DNA of 64,000 nucleotides from Lutibacter sp. Hel_I_33_5 (GTDB lineage Bacteria > Bacteroidota > Bacteroidia > Flavobacteriales > Flavobacteriaceae). Below the pieces are notes generated by a model. It was given only the letters and a program-made list of their open reading frames with translations, did no database searches and was not told the DNA's origin. Location of the stretch: NCBI RefSeq assembly GCF_007827455.1, contig NZ_VISM01000001.1:2147501-2211500 (forward strand). Direction: 5' to 3'. The position numbers and the translations under genes are program-made. Each line of letters opens with the position of its first letter. The stretch's first letter is position 1. Shown here piece after piece: positions 44,414 through 53,784 of this stretch.

Positions 44414-45421
44414 CTAGTTTTCTTCACTCAATTTTATAATCGGAATAGAAACAACAAAAGTGTTATTTGCATTTTTGATTTCAACTTTTTTATCAGACAA
44501 CAATTGATAACGCGTCTGTAAATTTTGTAAGCCTGTTCCTAGACTATCTTTAGTAGGGTTTGTTGTTTTGGAATTGTTAACCGTTAGCCAATCATTTTTT
44601 ATTGTAATTCTGGTTTTTATTGGTGTATTATTAGCTTTATTGTGTTTTACAACATTTTCTAACAAAGCTTGTAAAGCACCAGTTGGTATAAATTTATCTT
44701 TAGTATTTACATTTTTTTCGATAGTAAATTCATAATCATTTCCAAATCGGGTTTCAATTAAAAAAATATAATTTTCTGCAAATTGTAACTCCTTAGAAAG
44801 TTCCATAACTTCTGCATCTTTGGTCTGGATTAAATATCTGTAAATTAATGATAATCGATTAATATATTCTTTTGCTTTTTCTGCATTAGAATCTATTAAA
44901 CTATCTAATGTGTTTAAATTATTAAATAAAAAATGTGGGTCTATTTGAGAGCGTAATAACTTCAGTTCGTTCTCTTTTTGTTCTTTTTCAATTTTTGAAA
45001 TTTGCGTTTGTGATTCGTAAAACTTCTTAGTTAGTAAAACGCCTAAAGGAAACCCGATAGAATCAGAGCCATTAAAAATAGAATAGAGTATTAAATTAAA
45101 TGCAGAAGGGAATTTGTCCCAACTATTGCCGCCAGAAATAAACCCCACTACTCTTTCTATAATTCCAATAAAAAGGACTACTAATAAACCCCAAAAAGCG
45201 AATTGAATATATTTTTTTTGCTCAACAAGAAATTTTGGAATGATAAAGTACATGAATATTAAAACACCTATATAAGAAGTAACAATAAACATAGGGATAT
45301 CAACTAAAAATTCTATTAGCTCATTATTTTGATTATAATAATCTAAAAAGTTTAATGCAGCACTTATTACATAAAAGATAACAAGTATAATATAATCCGA
45401 CTTTTTAAGCTTGGTATTCAT
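44414..45421 (-). CDS. LytS-type sensor histidine kinase
   Basis: 335 residues. Four membrane helices fill the first 130 residues, with almost no extracytoplasmic domain. The cytoplasmic part has the His_kinase domain, with His 163 in SQIDPHFLFNN, and the ATPase domain with NVVKHNK and the glycine-rich GTGLQNLQTRYQLL. It overlaps the upstream membrane-protein gene by 17 bases and is followed by the response regulator. The small sensor part suggests it senses a membrane-borne or partner-delivered signal. Confidence 0.92.
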   Translation of the reverse strand: MNTKLKKSDYIILVIFYVISAALNFLDYYNQNNELIEFLVDIPMFIVTSYIGVLIFMYFIIPKFLVEQKKYIQFAFWGLLVVLFIGIIERVVGFISGGNSWDKFPSAFNLILYSIFNGSDSIGFPLGVLLTKKFYESQTQISKIEKEQKENELKLLRSQIDPHFLFNNLNTLDSLIDSNAEKAKEYINRLSLIYRYLIQTKDAEVMELSKELQFAENYIFLIETRFGNDYEFTIEKNVNTKDKFIPTGALQALLENVVKHNKANNTPIKTRITIKNDWLTVNNSKTTNPTKDSLGTGLQNLQTRYQLLSDKKVEIKNANNTFVVSIPIIKLSEEN

Positions 45422-45956
45422 TTTTTTGTTTTTTATAAAAAATAACTCCAAAACCAATTGCAGTAATTAAATATACATAAATTAATCTATGAGGTATAAA
45501 TCTACCAAGGAAGACAATTAAGGTTGCTAGAACAATTAAAGAAACACCAAGTTTATGTTTTTTGAAATAATTGAAACTCAAAATTAATAACCCTACGTTT
45601 AAAAAATTAGGGCCATATTTTATAAATGGGTTCCAAATTGAAGGTATTTTAGATATTTGTCCAGCAAATTCACTTCTAACTTCTTGGTTTGGCTGACTCC
45701 ACCAAATAAAATCTAAAACACACATTCCGATGATGCAAACAATCCCAATTATTATTGTTGGAACACCTAGATATGTGAAAATCGATTTAGGAAATTGCCC
45801 AATTTGGGGTGTTAATAAAGCTGCTCCTAAAAATAAAGACCAATGTGCAAAATCAATTGGTTTTAAAGCATAAACAAAATCATTTCCCTGAGCTAATAAA
45901 AGTTGCCCGATGGCTTCAAAAATCAGTCCTAAAATAAATATTGGTTTATAATTCAT
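45405..45956 (-). CDS. Polytopic membrane protein of unknown function
   Basis: 183 residues from ATG 45956 (MNYKPIFILGLIFEA), with five or six hydrophobic helices and little sequence outside the membrane. I do not recognise a family. It lies between the CPBP protease gene (five bases upstream) and the histidine kinase gene (17-base overlap), so it is clearly part of the operon and is a candidate sensor partner or a transporter for the system. Nothing more can be inferred from the sequence. Confidence 0.7.
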   Translation of the reverse strand: MNYKPIFILGLIFEAIGQLLLAQGNDFVYALKPIDFAHWSLFLGAALLTPQIGQFPKSIFTYLGVPTIIIGIVCIIGMCVLDFIWWSQPNQEVRSEFAGQISKIPSIWNPFIKYGPNFLNVGLLILSFNYFKKHKLGVSLIVLATLIVFLGRFIPHRLIYVYLITAIGFGVIFYKKQKNEYQA

Positions 45957-45961
45957 ATTAA

Positions 45962-46735
45962 TTATTTTATAGGTACATGTTTTTTTAAAATGTAAATACC
46001 GTAAATTAAACAAGGTAAGGTTAGTACTATTGTTAATATGGCGCTTTCTAAATCCATAAGATCATAAACGAATTTCTTTACAGGTTTATTAATTGCATCT
46101 AATTTTGCAGCAAAGTCTATTATTGCATGAATAATAATTAAAGGATAAATTCTTTTAATAACTAGAAGTAAATACCCAAACATAAGGCCTATAAAAGTTG
46201 CGAAAAATACTTGAGAAATTTCACCATATAAACCTTTGTCAAATTTTATTAAATGTAATAATCCAAAGATTAATGACGATATCAGTACCGCTTTTATTTG
46301 TGCCTTTCTATCGTTTCCAAAATATTTAGAAATTAAAGGCAGTAAAACACTTCGGATGCTTAATTCTTCAGAAATCCCAATACTCAAACAATAAATTGCA
46401 AGTAAACTTATATTTAAAGTAGTAAAATTCGGAATTGTATCTAAAAATAAAACATTCAATACTACTAGAAATGCTAGCGGAAAAATTATGAGAACTAGTT
46501 TTTGAGGTTTTCTATCTGATAAGCCGCCAACGTCTATTAAATCTAACTTTTTTGCCACAAGAAATGATACGACTCCAAAAATACAATTACTTAAGATTTT
46601 AAATGTAAGGTGAATGTTATAATCAAATATATCATTGTTGATTAAGTAGGTTTTAATTCCGTTATTAGCTAGTAAGATTAACCCAATAAAAAGAGTGAAA
46701 AAAATAATTTGTACTAAGGTTGGTTTGCTTTTCAT
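45962..46735 (-). CDS. CPBP family intramembrane glutamic endopeptidase
   Basis: 257 residues with about eight membrane helices. The active-site motifs of the CPBP (Abi/Rce1-like) family are present: EELSIR at 123-128 (paired glutamates and Arg), FGLLHL with His 161, and HAIID with His 203. Members cut prenylated or hydrophobic peptides, and several serve bacteriocin immunity or peptide maturation. It sits in an operon with an outer-membrane receptor and a two-component system, five bases after the receptor gene. Confidence 0.9.
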   Translation of the reverse strand: MKSKPTLVQIIFFTLFIGLILLANNGIKTYLINNDIFDYNIHLTFKILSNCIFGVVSFLVAKKLDLIDVGGLSDRKPQKLVLIIFPLAFLVVLNVLFLDTIPNFTTLNISLLAIYCLSIGISEELSIRSVLLPLISKYFGNDRKAQIKAVLISSLIFGLLHLIKFDKGLYGEISQVFFATFIGLMFGYLLLVIKRIYPLIIIHAIIDFAAKLDAINKPVKKFVYDLMDLESAILTIVLTLPCLIYGIYILKKHVPIK

Positions 46736-46740
46736 TTGAA

Positions 46741-49116
46741 TTAGTTATTATCTTGAATTCTATTTTCTTCATCTCTAGAAGAGTTTCTGCTAGATTTTTT
46801 CTTGCCAAATTTAGATCCAAAACTATAGACTAACCGTAACTGAATATTTTGTCTTGAACCGTTACTTTCTACTTTAGCGGTACCATTTCCATAATCGATA
46901 GTTCCATTAAAACCTCTGTTGAGCATTTTATTAAAGCCTAAGTTAACTTTTAGTTTATCGTCTAAAAACTTTTTACCAAAAGAAAAATCTAACCCTGCCA
47001 ACCAATCAACTTCAATTTGCCCTTCTAAAGCACCAGTTCCGTAATTTCCACTCATCTCAAAATTAACTCCCCAAGGTAATTTATAGCTTGCTTGGATAAA
47101 CCAAAAAGTTGCCCATTTAGATAAGTTTACTCCATGAATTGCAGAGGTGTAGCTATTTTTATTGACAATAAAACCTGTATAACCTTCAACTCCTTTTATA
47201 AAACTTAACGGTCCAAATATTCTAAAATTCCAATTGGTGTAATCTTCAACATTTACTGCTTGTTGTCTAATTTGAGCTGTAGTATTATCTTGTTTAATTA
47301 AATCAAAGATAACATCATTTGTATTGCTATAACCAACAGTAAAAAAGGGTTGGCCTTCATAGGTTAAATTAAATTGATAGTTATTGGTAAATGCAGGTTT
47401 TAAATTTGGATTTCCTTCTTCAGCAGAAAATGGATCTAAGAATTCTTGAAAAGAATTTAAACTATTGTAGGATGGTCTTCTAATTCTGTAACTATAAGAA
47501 ACACTTGCGCCTAATTGTTCATTGAGCTTTCTGCTAACAGAAGCACTTGGAAATATTTTTTTAATAGGTCGTTTTTTTACTTCCTCAACCATTTTTCCGT
47601 TTTTAAGAAAAACAGAAGTTCCATCTGTATTACTGTTTTCATAGCGCAATCCACCAGAAAAAGACCATTTTCCAGAAGTGGCGTTTACTTTAGAGTAGGC
47701 TGCAAAAATAGTTTCATCAACTAAAAACTGACTACTGCTTGCTTGATCTAAATCGAAACCATTTGCATTATTCTCTAGAAAAGATTGTAAATCACTATCT
47801 GTTTTTACCATGGCATATTTACTACCAAAACTAAATTTAAAATTGTCTGAAAATGTTTTAGAATAATCTGCTTTATATGTTTTAATAGTATATTCTCCAT
47901 TTTGGTTATACTTTCTGTCTATAAAAGGTAGTGTGCTTCCAGTAACATCAGACAAGGTATTGGTGTTATCATTTTTATAATCTATATAATTAAAGTCAAT
48001 CACTAATTTATCGGTATCAGATTTGTATTCGTAATAAGGATTGATATTAAAGTTATCTCTATCTCTTTCAAAATTGTTTTCAGAAAACAATGTGTTTGTT
48101 GTGTTTAAATCTGAAATAATTGTTCTACTACTTGTAATCCTATCAGATTTTCTGGTATTCCATCGTCCACCAATTCCTATAGAATTGTTGTCATTAATAT
48201 AATAATCAATATTCCCACTTACTCTAAAATTTGTTGGATCGTAAGGTGATTTTGTAATTTGATCATAGGTTTCGCTACCAACCGTTCTTACTAAAAACAA
48301 ATCGTCTCTCCAAGTTGGTTCAGAGTATCCAATACTAGTTTGCCAATTTAATTTATTCTTATAGCTAGCAATAGACGCTCTAGTTCCGTATTCAAAACCT
48401 TCATCTTCGCCAACCCAACCTGTTATGCTTCCATGAGTTCCTAATCGTACATTTTTCTTTAAAATAATATTGATAATTGCTCCAGAACCAGAAGCTTCAT
48501 ATTCTGCGCCAGGTTGTTCTACTACTTCTATTTTTGCGATATTGTCTGCAGGAAAATCACGTAATAAAGTTTCAACGTCCATATATTCTGTGGTTTTTCC
48601 GTTGATTAAAATTCGTACACCACCTTTTCCAGCAATTGTAATTCCGTTATTGGTAACTAAAACACCAGGAACTTTTCGCATAACATCTTGTAAATTAGAA
48701 TTTAACATTTCTGTTTTTTCTAAATCTACAATTAATTTTTCTGCAGTTTGTTTGATGACAGGTCGTGTAGATTTTACAACGACTTCATCTAATTTCTGAC
48801 TTTCTTCTTTTAAAACAATGTTGACTGTTTTATTTGCTGATAGTTTAAATTCTTTAATCTTTTCAGTTTTAAAACCTAACATAGAAACTTCTATCTTATA
48901 AGTTCCGTTAGCAATATTTTCTATAAAATAATTTCCATCATCATCAGAAACTGTTCCTTTAGGAGTTTTTTTACTACCAATTTCATATAAAATAACATTT
49001 GCAAATGGTAGGGGTTGATTTTGTTCATCAACAACTTTTCCGCTTATTTTGTTTTGAGAAAAGGAGGATAAAATTCCGAATAGTAAGATAAATAATGTAG
49101 TAGTTAATTTTTTCAT
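46741..49116 (-). CDS. TonB-dependent receptor-like outer-membrane protein
   Basis: 791 residues from ATG 49116. A signal peptide (about 1-20) is followed by a carboxypeptidase-regulatory-like domain (about 22-105, ISGKVVDEQNQPLPFANV), a plug-like segment (VRILINGKTTEYM, EQPGAEYEASGSGAIINI) and a large barrel with repeated aromatic strands. It is the OMP_b-brl_3 type that is widespread in Bacteroidota. The C-terminus has a polar, Ser/Arg-rich tail after the last strand. The ligand is unknown; the first gene of the five-gene operon. Confidence 0.9.
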   Translation of the reverse strand: MKKLTTTLFILLFGILSSFSQNKISGKVVDEQNQPLPFANVILYEIGSKKTPKGTVSDDDGNYFIENIANGTYKIEVSMLGFKTEKIKEFKLSANKTVNIVLKEESQKLDEVVVKSTRPVIKQTAEKLIVDLEKTEMLNSNLQDVMRKVPGVLVTNNGITIAGKGGVRILINGKTTEYMDVETLLRDFPADNIAKIEVVEQPGAEYEASGSGAIINIILKKNVRLGTHGSITGWVGEDEGFEYGTRASIASYKNKLNWQTSIGYSEPTWRDDLFLVRTVGSETYDQITKSPYDPTNFRVSGNIDYYINDNNSIGIGGRWNTRKSDRITSSRTIISDLNTTNTLFSENNFERDRDNFNINPYYEYKSDTDKLVIDFNYIDYKNDNTNTLSDVTGSTLPFIDRKYNQNGEYTIKTYKADYSKTFSDNFKFSFGSKYAMVKTDSDLQSFLENNANGFDLDQASSSQFLVDETIFAAYSKVNATSGKWSFSGGLRYENSNTDGTSVFLKNGKMVEEVKKRPIKKIFPSASVSRKLNEQLGASVSYSYRIRRPSYNSLNSFQEFLDPFSAEEGNPNLKPAFTNNYQFNLTYEGQPFFTVGYSNTNDVIFDLIKQDNTTAQIRQQAVNVEDYTNWNFRIFGPLSFIKGVEGYTGFIVNKNSYTSAIHGVNLSKWATFWFIQASYKLPWGVNFEMSGNYGTGALEGQIEVDWLAGLDFSFGKKFLDDKLKVNLGFNKMLNRGFNGTIDYGNGTAKVESNGSRQNIQLRLVYSFGSKFGKKKSSRNSSRDEENRIQDNN

Positions 49117-49270
49117 TACAGATTGTTTTTTTAATAACACTTCAAAAGTGCTCATTTTGTTACAGTAGAAAAATAGAAATCTGCCGAATTGGGATAATTT
49201 TCCGATGAACAGATCTTCTTCTCCATTAAATTAAGACGCGATCTAAAGCAATAAAGTTTCCTGTAAAAAA

Positions 49271-49301
49271 AAATACTCTTAAATTGTAATTAAGAGTATT
49301 T
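49271..49301 (-). terminator. Terminator after the zinc peptidase gene
   Basis: Stem AAATACTCTTAA / TTAAGAGTATTT around a seven-base loop; on the minus strand it is followed by a run of T. It lies 24 bases past the stop codon at 49326. Confidence 0.85.
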
Positions 49302-49325
49302 AGAATAAATTATATGATACTAGTG

Positions 49326-50024
49326 TTAATCTCGACCACCTAAAATTTGTAATCCCCAATATAATAACATAGCTAAAGATCCTAGCGCAGCTACTAAATA
49401 TGTTCTTGCAGCCCATTTAAGTGCGTCTTTAGACCCAGCAAACTCTTCTCTAGAAACCATGTTTTTGTTTTTTAACCAAGCCAAAGCTCTATTGCTTGCG
49501 TCATATTCTACAGGTAAAGTAATAAAGCTAAATACTGTTCCCATAGCCATAAGCCCTAAACCAGCAATAGCAATATAAAGACCAATTCCTGCAGCTCCAG
49601 AAGCTGCTCCCATAATTAATCCCCCAAAAATTAAATATTGAGAAAATTTAGAAGAAATACTTACAACTGGGACTAATTTAGAACGCATTGTTAGCCATTG
49701 GTATGCTTTTGCATGTTGCACAGCGTGTCCAACTTCATGAGCTGCAACTGCTGCTGCTGCTGCATTTCTTTGATTGTAAACACTTTCGCTAAGATTAACA
49801 GTTTTATTTTTTGGATTATAATGATCTGTCAACATTCCGGGTGTAGAAATTACTTTTACGTCAGAAATTCCATGATCAGCAAGCATTTTCTCTGCAATTT
49901 CTGCTCCGCTCATTCCATTTCTTAACTGAATTTTGGAGTATTTTTTAAATTTTCTTTTTAGTGTATTACTTATTAACCAGCTCACTAAAGAAATTGCACC
50001 GATTAAAATATAAAATCCCATCAT
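49326..50024 (-). CDS. Zinc metallopeptidase, YugP type
   Basis: 232 residues with an N-terminal membrane helix (about 3-20), a catalytic segment and two or three later membrane helices. The zinc motif AAHEVGHAVQH has His 96, Glu 97 and His 100, with NPKNKTVNLSESVY before it. YugP-type proteins are membrane-bound peptidases of unclear substrate. It is on its own between the receptor operon and the divergent asparaginase gene. Confidence 0.92.
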   Translation of the reverse strand: MMGFYILIGAISLVSWLISNTLKRKFKKYSKIQLRNGMSGAEIAEKMLADHGISDVKVISTPGMLTDHYNPKNKTVNLSESVYNQRNAAAAAVAAHEVGHAVQHAKAYQWLTMRSKLVPVVSISSKFSQYLIFGGLIMGAASGAAGIGLYIAIAGLGLMAMGTVFSFITLPVEYDASNRALAWLKNKNMVSREEFAGSKDALKWAARTYLVAALGSLAMLLYWGLQILGGRD

Positions 50025-50118
50025 ATTATCTATTGTTTAAAATTTTTTAATCAAATTTGTTTGATAAATTTACAACATAAATTATTCCAAACTGGTTTTG
50101 GATTAAAAAAATGTCAAA

Positions 50119-51165
50119 ATGGCAAAGAAACTTACAATTTTACTTGTATATACTGGTGGAACGATTGGTATGATTAAAGATTATAAAACGGGTGCGTTAA
50201 AGGCATTTGATTTTAATCAGATTTTAAAGAAGATTCCAGAATTAAAACAGTTGAACTGTGAAATTTCTACTATTTCTTTTGATGAGCCTATAGATTCATC
50301 AAACATGAATACCGATTATTATGTTAAAATAGCAGAAATAATAGAAGAGAATTACAGTCAATTTGATGGTTTTGTTGTGTTAACTGGTTCGGACACCATG
50401 TCTTATACGTCTTCTGTGATTAGTTTTATGTTTGAGAATTTACAGAAACCAGTAATTTTTACTGGATCTCAATTACCAATAGGGGAATTAAGAACTGATG
50501 CAAAGGAAAATTTAATTACTTCTATTGAGGTTGCATCAGCTAGAGAAAATGGCCAACCAATTGTTTCTGAAGTCTGTTTGTATTTTGAATATAAATTATA
50601 CAGAGCTAATAGAACCACGAAAGTAAACGCAGAGCAGTTTGAAGCATTTGCTTCGATGAATTATCCACCTTTGGCAGAGAGTGGTGTGCATTTATATTTT
50701 AATGAACATTTGTTATTTAAATCGGAAGATAAAAATCAACAATTAGTTGTTAGAAAAAAGTTGGACACTAATATTGTAATTCTAAAGTTATATCCAGGGA
50801 TTACCAAAAAAGTAGTTCAAAGTATTGTAGGAATACCGAACCTAAAAGGTATCGTGTTAGAAACTTATGGCGCTGGTAATGCGCCAACGGAAAAGTGGTT
50901 TTTGGAGTTATTAGAAAAAACGATTAGTAAAGATGTTAACGTTGTAAATGTTACACAATGTGCAGGAGGAAGTGTAATTATGGGGCATTATGAAACTAGT
51001 ATTGAGCTTCAAAAAATAGGTTTGGTTAACGGAAAAGATATTACAACAGAGTCCGCAGTTGCCAAATTAATGTATTTATTAGGTGAAAAACTGACTAAAA
51101 AAGAGTTTAAATATCATTTTGAAAAATCTTTACGAGGTGAAATTTCTGATACTAATAAAGTATAA
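50119..51165 (+). CDS. ansA: Type I L-asparaginase
   Basis: Hydrolyses asparagine to aspartate and ammonia in the cytoplasm. 348 residues without a signal peptide. Both threonine motifs are clear: YTGGTIGMI at 11-19 and LTGSDTMSY at 88-96, with Lys in RTDAKENL completing the site. An ATG eight bases upstream is out of frame. It precedes the ExbB gene in the same direction but is separated by 236 bases. Confidence 0.94.
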   Translation: MAKKLTILLVYTGGTIGMIKDYKTGALKAFDFNQILKKIPELKQLNCEISTISFDEPIDSSNMNTDYYVKIAEIIEENYSQFDGFVVLTGSDTMSYTSSVISFMFENLQKPVIFTGSQLPIGELRTDAKENLITSIEVASARENGQPIVSEVCLYFEYKLYRANRTTKVNAEQFEAFASMNYPPLAESGVHLYFNEHLLFKSEDKNQQLVVRKKLDTNIVILKLYPGITKKVVQSIVGIPNLKGIVLETYGAGNAPTEKWFLELLEKTISKDVNVVNVTQCAGGSVIMGHYETSIELQKIGLVNGKDITTESAVAKLMYLLGEKLTKKEFKYHFEKSLRGEISDTNKV

Positions 51166-51401
51166 ATTGTTAATTTTTAACCCTTAATCTTATCGAATTG
51201 CAATTTTTAAAGGTTAAATTTTATAAATCTTGCATAAATTCCTTCCATTTTTTTTTAATGGCTCAACATTTTTTTGTTACTTGGCACTCTCAATAAAACA
51301 AAAGGAGATTTCTTAATAAATCACATTTGATATTTTTGTTTTGTTGAAAGTAAAATTTATATCTTTAACCCGTTAACTATTAAAATTTAATTATAACAAA
51401 G

Positions 51402-52121
51402 ATGAAAAAAGTAGTAAATATCCTTACTGTAACAGGATTTATGTTTTTTGGAGCTATTCAATCAACTTTCGCACAAGAAGCAGTAGAAGCAGAAACATTT
51501 CACCAAATCTTAAAACAACGTTTTATAGAAGGTGGACCAATGTTTATGGGAATTGTATTAGTAGCCTTAATATTAGGATTAGCTATTGCCATAGAAAGAA
51601 TTATTTATTTAAACATGGCAACTACCAACACTAAGAAATTAGTAGCAAGTGTAGATGATGCTTTAAGTTCTGGTGGAATAGAAGCTGCTAAAGAAGTATG
51701 TAGAAATGCAAAAGGACCTGTAGCGTCTATCTTTTACCAAGGTTTAGATAGAGCAGATGAAGGTGTTGAAGCGGCTGAAAAAGCAGTTGTTGGATACGGT
51801 GGAGTACAAATGGGATTATTAGAGAAAAACATTTCTTGGTTATCTTTATTTATTGCCTTAGCACCAATGCTTGGGTTTATGGGTACAGTAATTGGTATGA
51901 TTGATGCGTTTGATTCTATTCAAGTTGCAAATGATATTTCTCCAGCAGTAGTTGCTGGTGGTATTAAAGTAGCATTATTAACTACAGTATTTGGTTTAGT
52001 TGTAGCAATTATATTACAGATTTTCTATAATTATATTGTATCTAAAGTAGATAGTATCGTAAACAATATGGAAGATGCTTCAATATCATTAATTGACCTT
52101 TTGGTTAAGTATAAAAAATAA
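51402..52121 (+). CDS. exbB: ExbB/TolQ family proton channel protein
   Basis: 239 residues of the MotA/TolQ/ExbB family, the stator of a proton-driven motor that energises outer-membrane processes. It has an N-terminal signal-like segment ending TFAQ, then three membrane helices; the conserved GTVIGMIDAF and TTVFGLVVAI segments of helices 2 and 3 are clear. It is followed by a small membrane protein and two ExbD genes. There is no tonB gene next to it. Promoter signals upstream (TATTTTTG at 51331-51338) are partial. Confidence 0.92.
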   Translation: MKKVVNILTVTGFMFFGAIQSTFAQEAVEAETFHQILKQRFIEGGPMFMGIVLVALILGLAIAIERIIYLNMATTNTKKLVASVDDALSSGGIEAAKEVCRNAKGPVASIFYQGLDRADEGVEAAEKAVVGYGGVQMGLLEKNISWLSLFIALAPMLGFMGTVIGMIDAFDSIQVANDISPAVVAGGIKVALLTTVFGLVVAIILQIFYNYIVSKVDSIVNNMEDASISLIDLLVKYKK

Positions 52122-52129
52122 TAATAAGA

Positions 52130-52576
52130 ATGAATATATCTAAAATATTAACCATTTTAGTTGCAGTCATAGCAGTCATAGGTATCGTCCTATTTGCTAA
52201 TGTATCTGCAGCTGGTGAAGATGCAGAAGCCCTAAGTGGCGCTGTAGCTCCATTGGTAGGGTTTTCTACGTTGCTATTATATGCAGCAATAGGTGTAACA
52301 ATAATTCTATCTTTATTAAGTTTAATAAAGAATCCAGAAAATTTAAAGAAAACATTAATGGGATTAGTAGCTTTGGCTGTTGTCTTATTAATTGCATATT
52401 TCTTAGGAGATAGTAATGCCGTTTTAAATGCACAAGGTGGTGTAATTGAAGGCGGAGAAGCTGGAGCAGCGTCTAATAAATGGGCAAGTACTGGTATATG
52501 GTTTGCAACGTTATTAGGTGTCGTTGGCGCAGGATTTTTTGTTGTAGATTTAGTAAAAGGAATTATAAAATCATAA
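52130..52576 (+). CDS. Small membrane protein of the ExbBD operon
   Basis: 148 residues with four hydrophobic segments, starting MNISKILTILVAVIAVIG. The GxGxxFV(V)DLVKGIIK end is conserved in relatives found between exbB and exbD of Bacteroidota, so it is probably an accessory subunit. No known motif. It lies eight bases after exbB and six before the first exbD gene. A long open frame on the opposite strand overlaps it but is a shadow. Confidence 0.75.
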   Translation: MNISKILTILVAVIAVIGIVLFANVSAAGEDAEALSGAVAPLVGFSTLLLYAAIGVTIILSLLSLIKNPENLKKTLMGLVALAVVLLIAYFLGDSNAVLNAQGGVIEGGEAGAASNKWASTGIWFATLLGVVGAGFFVVDLVKGIIKS

Positions 52577-52582
52577 GTAGTC

Positions 52583-53212
52583 ATGGCAAGAAAAGAAACA
52601 CCAGAAATTAATGCAGGATCTATGGCAGATATTGCTTTCTTGCTACTTATCTTTTTCTTAGTAACTACAACAATGGATGTAGATTCGGGTATTTCTAAAA
52701 GATTATCTGAAAAACCACCAAAAGATTACGTTCCGCCTATTATTAAACAAAAAAATATTTTTGAAGTAAATATCAATAGAAACAACGCGTTATTAGTTGA
52801 AGGTAGTGATATGGATGTTAAAGATATTAAAGAGGCGGCAATAAAATTTATTGATAATGGTGGAGGTTTAGGAAAACCAGGAGAAGATGGTACACCGGGA
52901 TTACCGTGTGATTATTGTAAAGGTGAACGAAGTGCAGAATCTTCAGATCACCCGAATAAAGCTATTATTTCTGTGCAGTCTGATAGAGGAACTGAGTTTG
53001 GTACATATATTGAAGTACAGAATGAGTTGCTTAAAGCGTATAGAGAGTTAAGAAATAGATTATGTCAAGAGCGTAACGGAATGTCTTTTACTGAGCTTGA
53101 AAAAGCTTATAAAGATAAAAAGACAGATGAGTCGTTGAAGAAAAAAATTGATGCTATAAAAAAAGCATATCCTCAAATTATTTCTGATGCTGAACCTACA
53201 TCATCTAATTAA
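52583..53212 (+). CDS. exbD: ExbD/TolR family protein with an inserted domain
   Basis: 209 residues, longer than the usual 140. The N-terminal helix carries the conserved proton-linked Asp 20 (SMADIAFLLLIFFLV). The periplasmic ExbD domain is interrupted at about 91-115 by a Gly-rich segment (GEDGTPGLPCDYC) with a CxxC-like pair, then resumes with IISVQSDRGTEFGTYIEVQNELLKAYRELR. A charged tail of about 45 residues follows. It should form a dimer with the second ExbD, or each may serve a different partner. It starts six bases after the small membrane-protein gene. Confidence 0.88.
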   Translation: MARKETPEINAGSMADIAFLLLIFFLVTTTMDVDSGISKRLSEKPPKDYVPPIIKQKNIFEVNINRNNALLVEGSDMDVKDIKEAAIKFIDNGGGLGKPGEDGTPGLPCDYCKGERSAESSDHPNKAIISVQSDRGTEFGTYIEVQNELLKAYRELRNRLCQERNGMSFTELEKAYKDKKTDESLKKKIDAIKKAYPQIISDAEPTSSN

Positions 53213-53230
53213 TTTTTAATATTTAACAAT

Positions 53231-53692
53231 ATGTCTAAATTTAAAAAGAAGAAAAAAGGATTACCTGCTGTAAATACATCAGCGTTACCGGATATCGTTT
53301 TTATGTTATTGTTCTTTTTTATGGTTACAACCGTAATGAGAGAAACTGAATTGAAAATTGAAAACCCAAAGTTGCCTAATGCTACTGAGATTAAAAAACT
53401 TGAGCATAAAAGCTTAGTTAGTACAATCTATGTTGGTAAAGCAAAAGATAAAACTATTGGAGGTGGAGATAAAATTCAGTTAAACGATAAAATTGCAACA
53501 GCAAAAGAAGTACCTAGCTTTATTTTTAATGCTAGAACTAAAGTTTCTGAAGCTGAAGTGCCTTATATGACAACATCTATTAAAGCAGATGTAGAATCAA
53601 GTGTTGGTACTATTACGGATATTCGTATACAATTAAGAGATGTGAATGCTTTAAAAATAAGTTATTCTGCTAGACAAGCAGCGGAAAACTAA
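53231..53692 (+). CDS. exbD: ExbD/TolR family protein
   Basis: 153 residues with the standard layout: a basic cytoplasmic start (KFKKKKKGLPAV), one membrane helix with Asp 20 or so (ALPDIVFMLLFFFMV), and a periplasmic domain with SVGTITDIRIQLRDVNALKISYS. It shares little with the first ExbD outside the helix, so the two are not recent copies. It is the fourth gene of the motor operon. Confidence 0.9.
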   Translation: MSKFKKKKKGLPAVNTSALPDIVFMLLFFFMVTTVMRETELKIENPKLPNATEIKKLEHKSLVSTIYVGKAKDKTIGGGDKIQLNDKIATAKEVPSFIFNARTKVSEAEVPYMTTSIKADVESSVGTITDIRIQLRDVNALKISYSARQAAEN

Positions 53693-53714
53693 AAATAAAG
53701 TTTTTTAAAAATAT

Positions 53715-53748
53715 AAAAAGGTAATTCATTTTTGAGTTACCTTTTTTT
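53715..53748 (+). terminator. Terminator after the ExbBD operon
   Basis: A 14-base-pair stem with one G-T pair (53715-53728 with 53733-53746) and a T run. It lies 22 bases past the stop codon of the second exbD and separates it from the PorT-like gene. Confidence 0.82.
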
Positions 53749-53784
53749 GTGTAAAAAAAGTATCTTTACAAGATAAAAGATAAT

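Noticed and set aside
51270..51300. TTGGCAC-like sequence near 51279 resembling the -24 part of a sigma-54 promoter before exbB
   Set aside because: The -12 GC element is missing at the required ten-base distance, so it does not meet the sigma-54 consensus.
52105..52584. A 159-codon open frame on the minus strand over the small membrane-protein gene of the ExbBD operon
   Set aside because: It is fully overlapped by a gene that fits its operon in strand, spacing and membrane pattern; the frame's composition (Pro, Thr, Ala rich with no fold) is that of a shadow.
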